In this document: in pieces, positions 59,534-64,000 of the stretch
Numbering within the stretch: position 1 is the first letter of the stretch
How the letters are laid out: the number at the start of each line of letters is the position of its first letter
Assembly (NCBI RefSeq): GCF_010450875.1
Contig: NZ_CP048422.1
Span: 2,077,001-2,141,000 of the forward strand
DNA from: Sphingomonas insulae
Lineage (GTDB): Bacteria; Pseudomonadota; Alphaproteobacteria; Sphingomonadales; Sphingomonadaceae
DNA length: 64,000 bases
Direction of reading: 5' to 3'
The notes under the pieces: model-generated
What the model saw: only the letters and a program-made list of their open reading frames with translations
The model's database searches: none
Told to the model about the DNA's origin: nothing
Translations under genes and position numbers: made by a program

Positions 59534-62073
59534 TTCGGCAGTTCCGTATCCGTGCCGCTCACGGTGAAATCGAACCACCGGCCGGGGCCATCGCCCGGCT
59601 GGCCGCCGCCGATCCACAGGCGATAGGCACCCGGCACGACGTGACGACGGCCGTCGCGATCGACGATGCTCATCGCGCGCGGATCGAGCGTGAAGCCGAC
59701 GCGTGCCGTCTTGCCGCGTGCGATCGCCACCCGCTGGAAACCGACCAGCTGGCGTTGCAGGACGGGATCGGTGAACCCGCCCTCTGGCGGTGCGGGCGGG
59801 ACCAGATAGGCCTGCACCACCTCTTCGCCGTCGCGCGCGCCGGCGTTGGTCACCATCGCTTCGATGCGCAGGTCGCCGCCAGCGGCGACGCTGTCAGGCG
59901 CCCGCAGGCTGGCATAGGCGAACTGCGTGTAGCTGAGGCCGTGGCCGAACCCCCACAGCGGCGTGCCGGTGAAATAGCGGTAGGTCCGCTCCTTCATGCC
60001 ATAATCGACGAAGGCGGGCAGGTCGGTGGTCGCGCGGTACATCGTGACCGGCAGGCGCCCTGCCGGATTGACCGCGCCCGACATGACGTCGGCGAGCGCG
60101 GTGCCGCCGCTTTCGCCCGGATACCAATTGGCGAGGATCGCGTCGGCGGAGCCGGGATCGACCGCCACCGCGCTGCCGCTGGTGAGGACGAGGACGATCG
60201 GCTTGCCCGTCGCCTTCAGCGCGGCGAGCAGCCGTTGCTGCGGCAGGGGCAGCGCGATGTCGGTACGATCGCCGCCGACGAAGCCGGGGACCTGCACCGA
60301 CAGCGCCTCGCCCTCGAGGTCGGGCGACAGGCCGGCGACCACCACGGCGACGTCGGCATCGCGCACCGCCGCAACCGCTTGTGCCAGCAACGGCTCGGCC
60401 GGAGGGATCCAGAGCAGGCGGAAGCTTTCGTCCTCAGAACGGTGGTCGAGCGTCAGGTCGATCGGTTGCGGCGTGCCGTCGCTGTCGACCGCGACCTCGA
60501 CACGGCCCCTGGGCAGGTCGCCGTCGTGAAGCAGCCGGCCGCCGAGCGTCAGCGTGGCGCGGTCGTGGACCGTGCAATCCTTCCAGCATGGGGACTGGTC
60601 GAGGATCAGGCGGTATCGCCCCGGGCCGGGGGGCACGAAGGTGCCGGTCCAGCGGGCGCGATAGCCGGTGACGGGCAGGCCGGGAGCGGGCGCCGCGCGG
60701 TTGAGGTCGAAGTCGACGCGGCGATCCCGTCGGACCACCGGGGCGCCGTTCGCGGTATAGGTGGCGTGGAGGCCGGGCTGGCCATCGCTGCGCAGCGCGG
60801 TTTCGGGTAAGACGACAGCCGCCTCTTCGGCGAGCAGCGAGCCCTGCGCATAGGCGACGTTGGCGGGCCCGAAGCGGGCGCGCAGGCCGTCGAGCGGCGT
60901 CACCGGGTTCACTGCGGTGCCGTGGTAATTGCCTTGCAGCACGCCCAGGTCGTCGGCATCGGCACCAATCACGGCGATCCTCGTGCCCCTGGCGAGCGGC
61001 AGGCGACCGGCTTCGTTGCGCAGCAGGACGATCGACTTGCGGGCCGCTTCGAGCGCGGTGGCGCGATGCGCCGGGGTCGCGACCTGATCGGAGCCGATCC
61101 GCGCCCAGGGGCTGGTGGCACCGAATGCGATCCCGAGCGCCTGTCTGCCGCGCAGCGCGCGGGCAAGGGCGGTGTCGACTTCCGACTGGCTGACCAGTCC
61201 CTTCGCCAGTGCCTGTGGCAAGGCGGCATAGGCGGTGCCGCAATTGAGGTCGGTGCCGCCCCGGACCGCGGCGGCGGCGGCGCCGGCGGCATCGAGCCGG
61301 TAATGGTGAAAGGCGTGGATGTTCGACACGGCGTCGCAGTCGGACACGGTGAAGCCGGTGAAGCCCCAGTCGCGGCGGATGCGATCGTTCATCAGCCAGG
61401 ACGCGGCGCAGGCCGGCGTGCCGTGCAGGCTGTTGTACGCGCACATCAGCGATTGCGCCTTGCCCTCGACGACTGCGCGACGAAAGGCGGGCAGATAGGT
61501 CGCCTCCAGATCGCGCGGCGAGGGGTCGACGTCGAACCCGTCGCGTCCCGCCTCCGGCCCGCTGTGCACCGCGAGGTGCTTGGGCGTGGCGATGACGCGC
61601 GGATGGCGCGGGTCGGGACCTTGCAGCCCGCGGACGAAGCCGACGCCGAGCTTGCCCGTCAGATACGGGTCCTCGCCATAGGTTTCCTGTCCCCGGCCCC
61701 AGCGCGGATCGCGGAAGATATTGATATTGGGGGACCAGATGGTGAGGCCCTGATAGATGCGGCGGTCGGTGGCCACCGGCTGTGCGTTGAACCGGGCGCG
61801 TGCTTCGGTCGACACGATGGTGCCGACACGCTCCATCATGTCGACATCCCAGGTCGCGGCAAGGCCGATCGCCTGCGGGAATACGGTCGCTCGGCCGTTG
61901 CGGGCGAGGCCGTGCAGCCCTTCGTTCCACCAGTCATAGGCGGGCAGGTTCGCCTGCGCGTCCGCCGGGGCGGTGCTTTGCAATTGCGCCGCCTTTTGCT
62001 CGGGGCTCATCGCGGCAATGGCGGCGGTCACCGGATCGGCGGCCTGCGCGAGCAACAGGAGGGCGGGGATCAT
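59530..62073 (-). CDS. GH3 beta-glycosidase (beta-xylosidase/glucosidase type) with PA14-like insert
   Basis: 847 residues with a short signal (MIPALLLLAQAAD). GH3 N domain: YDWWNEGLHGLARNG, FRDPRWGRGQETYGEDPYL and the nucleophile Asp in FTVSDCDAVSN. The C domain carries a PA14-like insert (about 440-560, RARWTGTFVPPGPGRYRLILD) and ends with Fn3-like sequence (REDGEEVVQAYL-like GARDGEEVVQAYL). The WWNEGLHG/RWGRGQETYGEDP pattern suits beta-xylosidases more than glucosidases. In this locus it could remove the beta-1,2-xylose of plant N-glycans (inference). Confidence 0.9.
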   Translation of the reverse strand: MIPALLLLAQAADPVTAAIAAMSPEQKAAQLQSTAPADAQANLPAYDWWNEGLHGLARNGRATVFPQAIGLAATWDVDMMERVGTIVSTEARARFNAQPVATDRRIYQGLTIWSPNINIFRDPRWGRGQETYGEDPYLTGKLGVGFVRGLQGPDPRHPRVIATPKHLAVHSGPEAGRDGFDVDPSPRDLEATYLPAFRRAVVEGKAQSLMCAYNSLHGTPACAASWLMNDRIRRDWGFTGFTVSDCDAVSNIHAFHHYRLDAAGAAAAAVRGGTDLNCGTAYAALPQALAKGLVSQSEVDTALARALRGRQALGIAFGATSPWARIGSDQVATPAHRATALEAARKSIVLLRNEAGRLPLARGTRIAVIGADADDLGVLQGNYHGTAVNPVTPLDGLRARFGPANVAYAQGSLLAEEAAVVLPETALRSDGQPGLHATYTANGAPVVRRDRRVDFDLNRAAPAPGLPVTGYRARWTGTFVPPGPGRYRLILDQSPCWKDCTVHDRATLTLGGRLLHDGDLPRGRVEVAVDSDGTPQPIDLTLDHRSEDESFRLLWIPPAEPLLAQAVAAVRDADVAVVVAGLSPDLEGEALSVQVPGFVGGDRTDIALPLPQQRLLAALKATGKPIVLVLTSGSAVAVDPGSADAILANWYPGESGGTALADVMSGAVNPAGRLPVTMYRATTDLPAFVDYGMKERTYRYFTGTPLWGFGHGLSYTQFAYASLRAPDSVAAGGDLRIEAMVTNAGARDGEEVVQAYLVPPAPPEGGFTDPVLQRQLVGFQRVAIARGKTARVGFTLDPRAMSIVDRDGRRHVVPGAYRLWIGGGQPGDGPGRWFDFTVSGTDTELPK

Positions 62074-62099
62074 GCTGTCGGTCCCGTTTTGGGGGTGCG

Positions 62100-62330
62100 C
62101 GCGAAGACGCGACGGCGCGCGAGGGGAAAGTGTCGGTCACGCGAAGCCGCGGAGACGCGGAGGGAAGGCGCGGATGCGGGCGAGCATGGCGGCTGCTTAC
62201 GAGGATCGTCCAAGCCAACGCAGGCTCGACTACCATCGTGACGACACACGTCAGGCGTTCCGGGCGCAGCCCCTCCGCGCTTCCACGTCTCCGCGTGAAT
62301 CCCCTTTCTGCGCGCCATCGCGCCTTCGCG
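62100..62330. repeat. nested inverted repeats in the GH2-GH3 gap
   Basis: Outer arms 62100-62121 and 62309-62330 are inverted copies at 19 of 22 positions; inner arms of about 27 bases start at 62138 and end near 62297. CGCGGAGACGCGGAGG-like text is shared with the outer repeat at 23797-24015. No gene is seen in 62074-62452. Confidence 0.6.
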
Positions 62331-62346
62331 TGACCATCGCCCCTCG

Positions 62347-62437
62347 CTTCCCCGGCGGGGGCCGTGGCCTAGTCGGGAAACCGCCACTGGCGAACACCCA
62401 CGGCCGCCCATCTTGGCCCCGGCCTTCGCCGGGGAAG
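62347..62437. repeat. inverted repeat (CTTCCCCGGCG type)
   Basis: Arms 62347-62364 and 62420-62437 are inverted copies at 16 of 18 positions, separated by 55 bases, just downstream of the GH2 gene. Possibly a terminator-like or REP element. Confidence 0.6.
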
Positions 62438-62452
62438 TGAAGGGGACGGCGA

Positions 62453-64000
62453 TCATCGCGCGAGCGTGCGCAGCACGGGGGTTTGCTTTCCGGACAAGGT
62501 CACCGTGACGCTCTCGCCGGGCAGCAGGTCGAAGCCGCTGTCGCTCGCCTGACCCGTCGTATCGCCCATGTCGACCATCACCGCACGGGCGAGGTTCTTT
62601 GCCGTGATCGTCGCGGTGTCGCCGGTACGGCGGAGGGTGAGGCCGGGGTCGGGATAGGCCATGTCCTTCGGCGGGAGGCGTTCGATCAGGGTGCGGCTGA
62701 CGACGCGCCGGTCGGTGCGGAATGCTTCAGGCACATCCGTCCTCACCATCAGTTCGGCGACGGCGTAACTCTTCGCCGGGTCGGCCGCGCCGAACAGGTC
62801 GGCATCGCTCAGCGTCGCGACGGTGGCCGCACTGAGCGGGGCCAGCGTCAAGTCCGCCTGTCGGGTATCGAGCGTCGCGCCGGTCATGTCGCGGACGACG
62901 ATCCGCCACGTGGCCTCGACCGGCGTGGTCGCATCGGACACCAGCGCGATGCGGGTGCTGCCATTGCGGCGTTCGGCGACGATCGCCTGCGGCGCGAATG
63001 CCCGCTTCGCCTCATATTGCAGCAATTTCCATTGGCCGAGATGATCGATGCTGGCCCAGCTGATCGACGGCCATACGTCGTTCAATTGCCAGAACAGCGA
63101 TCCCATCGTCACCGGCCGGCAGGCGCGATGATGGCGCGCGGCAAGGCCGATCGCCTGCGCCTGGTTGACCTGCGTCAGATAGACGAAGTCGGCGAAATCC
63201 TTCGCCGGCCGCAGCCGCTGGTCGAGATAGAGGCGCAGCCGGGCGTTGCCCTCGCCGGCCAGGAACTTCTGATGCGCCTTCATCACCGCGCTGTCGGGAT
63301 CGAGCGCGCCCTTGCCGGCAAAGCCGCGAATGGTCGCCATCGTCGGCATCGACTGGAAACCATATTCGCTCATGAAGCGCGGGCAGGAATCGAGATACGT
63401 CTCGACGGGCTTGCTGCCGGACCAGACGTCCCAGAAATGGCGGTCGCCGTTGGCGTCGGTATCGACCGGGCCTTCATAGTCGCTCGACGGCGATCCCGGC
63501 ATATAGGGTGTGCCGGGGCTGTTCGCGGTGACGGCGCCGCGCAGGACGCGATCGAACAGCACCGCCATCCCGGTGCCGATGCGTTCCTGCTGGTCGGGGC
63601 CGATCGCCGTCTTGTACGCCTTGCGGTCGCCCCAGTTTTCCCAGCCGGACAGCACTTCGTTGTTGCCCGCCCAGATCACGATCGAGGGATGATCGCCGAG
63701 CCGTGCGACCTGTTCGTCGGCTTCCGCCGCGACATTGGCGCGGAACGCGGCGTCGGGGGGCGTCACCGACCCGCCGAACATGAAGTCCTGCCATACCATC
63801 AGCCCCATCCGGTCGGCGGCGGCGTAGAAGGCGTCGTCGAGGTAATAGCCGCCGCCCCAGATGCGGACCATGTTCATGTTGGCGTCGCGCGCCGCCTTCA
63901 ACAGGCTTTCCGGTTCGGCGGGATCGACGCGCGCGGGGAAGCTGTCGAACGGGATGACGTTGGCGCCCTTGGCGAAGATCGGCGTGCCATTGACGACGAA
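62453..64000 (-). CDS. GH2 beta-mannosidase (5' end outside window)
   Basis: The reading frame is open from the stop at 62453 to the right edge, giving about 515 C-terminal residues. The first visible residues, FVVNGTPIFAKGANVIPFD, are the GH2 sugar-binding strand. ANMNMVRIWGGGYYLDDAFY, the acid/base Glu in WAGNNEVLSGW and the nucleophile Glu in FMSEYGFQSMP follow. The IWAGNNE form and WQLNDVWPSISWASID are typical of beta-mannosidases, which cleave the Man-beta-1,4-GlcNAc link of N-glycans or mannan ends. An internal ATG at 63901 is not the true start. Confidence 0.92.
   Translation of the reverse strand, partial: FVVNGTPIFAKGANVIPFDSFPARVDPAEPESLLKAARDANMNMVRIWGGGYYLDDAFYAAADRMGLMVWQDFMFGGSVTPPDAAFRANVAAEADEQVARLGDHPSIVIWAGNNEVLSGWENWGDRKAYKTAIGPDQQERIGTGMAVLFDRVLRGAVTANSPGTPYMPGSPSSDYEGPVDTDANGDRHFWDVWSGSKPVETYLDSCPRFMSEYGFQSMPTMATIRGFAGKGALDPDSAVMKAHQKFLAGEGNARLRLYLDQRLRPAKDFADFVYLTQVNQAQAIGLAARHHRACRPVTMGSLFWQLNDVWPSISWASIDHLGQWKLLQYEAKRAFAPQAIVAERRNGSTRIALVSDATTPVEATWRIVVRDMTGATLDTRQADLTLAPLSAATVATLSDADLFGAADPAKSYAVAELMVRTDVPEAFRTDRRVVSRTLIERLPPKDMAYPDPGLTLRRTGDTATITAKNLARAVMVDMGDTTGQASDSGFDLLPGESVTVTLSGKQTPVLRTLAR

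Overview
The window looks like chromosome of a Sphingomonas-type alphaproteobacterium (Sphingomonadales). The DNA is GC-rich with strong GC3 bias. The SOS box has the alphaproteobacterial GTTC-N7-GTTC form, one promoter fits the general-stress sigma EcfG, there is a TonB-dependent receptor and several Tat-exported hydrolases, and the housekeeping gene order fits this group. No rRNA, complete tRNA, insertion sequence, CRISPR array or integrase was found.

Layout. (1) 1-7331 is an accessory region: a three-gene operon of a GrpE-like protein, a divergent 825-residue Hsp70 and an unknown partner that runs off the left edge; SOS-controlled umuDC; and an overlapping pair of a HipA-like kinase and a DUF3037 protein. 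It ends at a stretch resembling the 3' end of a tRNA gene (7309-7331), probably an attachment-site scar. (2) 7482-12641 is a chemotaxis cluster cheA-cheW-cheY-cheB-cheR, with cheB frameshifted. (3) 12682-15255 holds an AmpD-like amidase, the RNase P RNA, a J-domain protein, a thioredoxin-like ferredoxin and SufE. (4) 15454-19401 is an extended phage-shock (Psp) locus: pspF diverges from a sigma-54-dependent operon of a 46-residue exported peptide, pspA, pspB, pspC and four further small anchored coiled-coil proteins. (5) 19492-44827 is mostly core: sodB, yciB, ftsY, mtaB, ffh, rpsP-rimM-trmD-rplS (split by an antisense flavoprotein), dnaG-rpoD, yqeY, carA-orf-carB, greA, ftsB, eno and a stress-type cluster of small membrane-associated proteins. 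(6) 44900-53581 has a TonB receptor divergent from a PhoD phosphatase with a PhoB-like control region, an ABC1 kinase, map and a CinA-like gene. (7) 53673-64000 is a glycoside hydrolase locus (GH29, GH92, GH125, GH3 and GH2) whose activities together fit dismantling of N-glycans, plausibly plant-type.

Two genes, cheB and the GH29 fucosidase, each carry one single-base deletion in a short homopolymer. They may be real lesions or consensus errors in the assembly. Several palindromic intergenic repeats of at least three families lie between genes in the right two thirds.

The parts with most potential for undescribed biology are the Hsp70/GrpE-like operon in the island, the expanded PspB-like array and the N-glycan locus.
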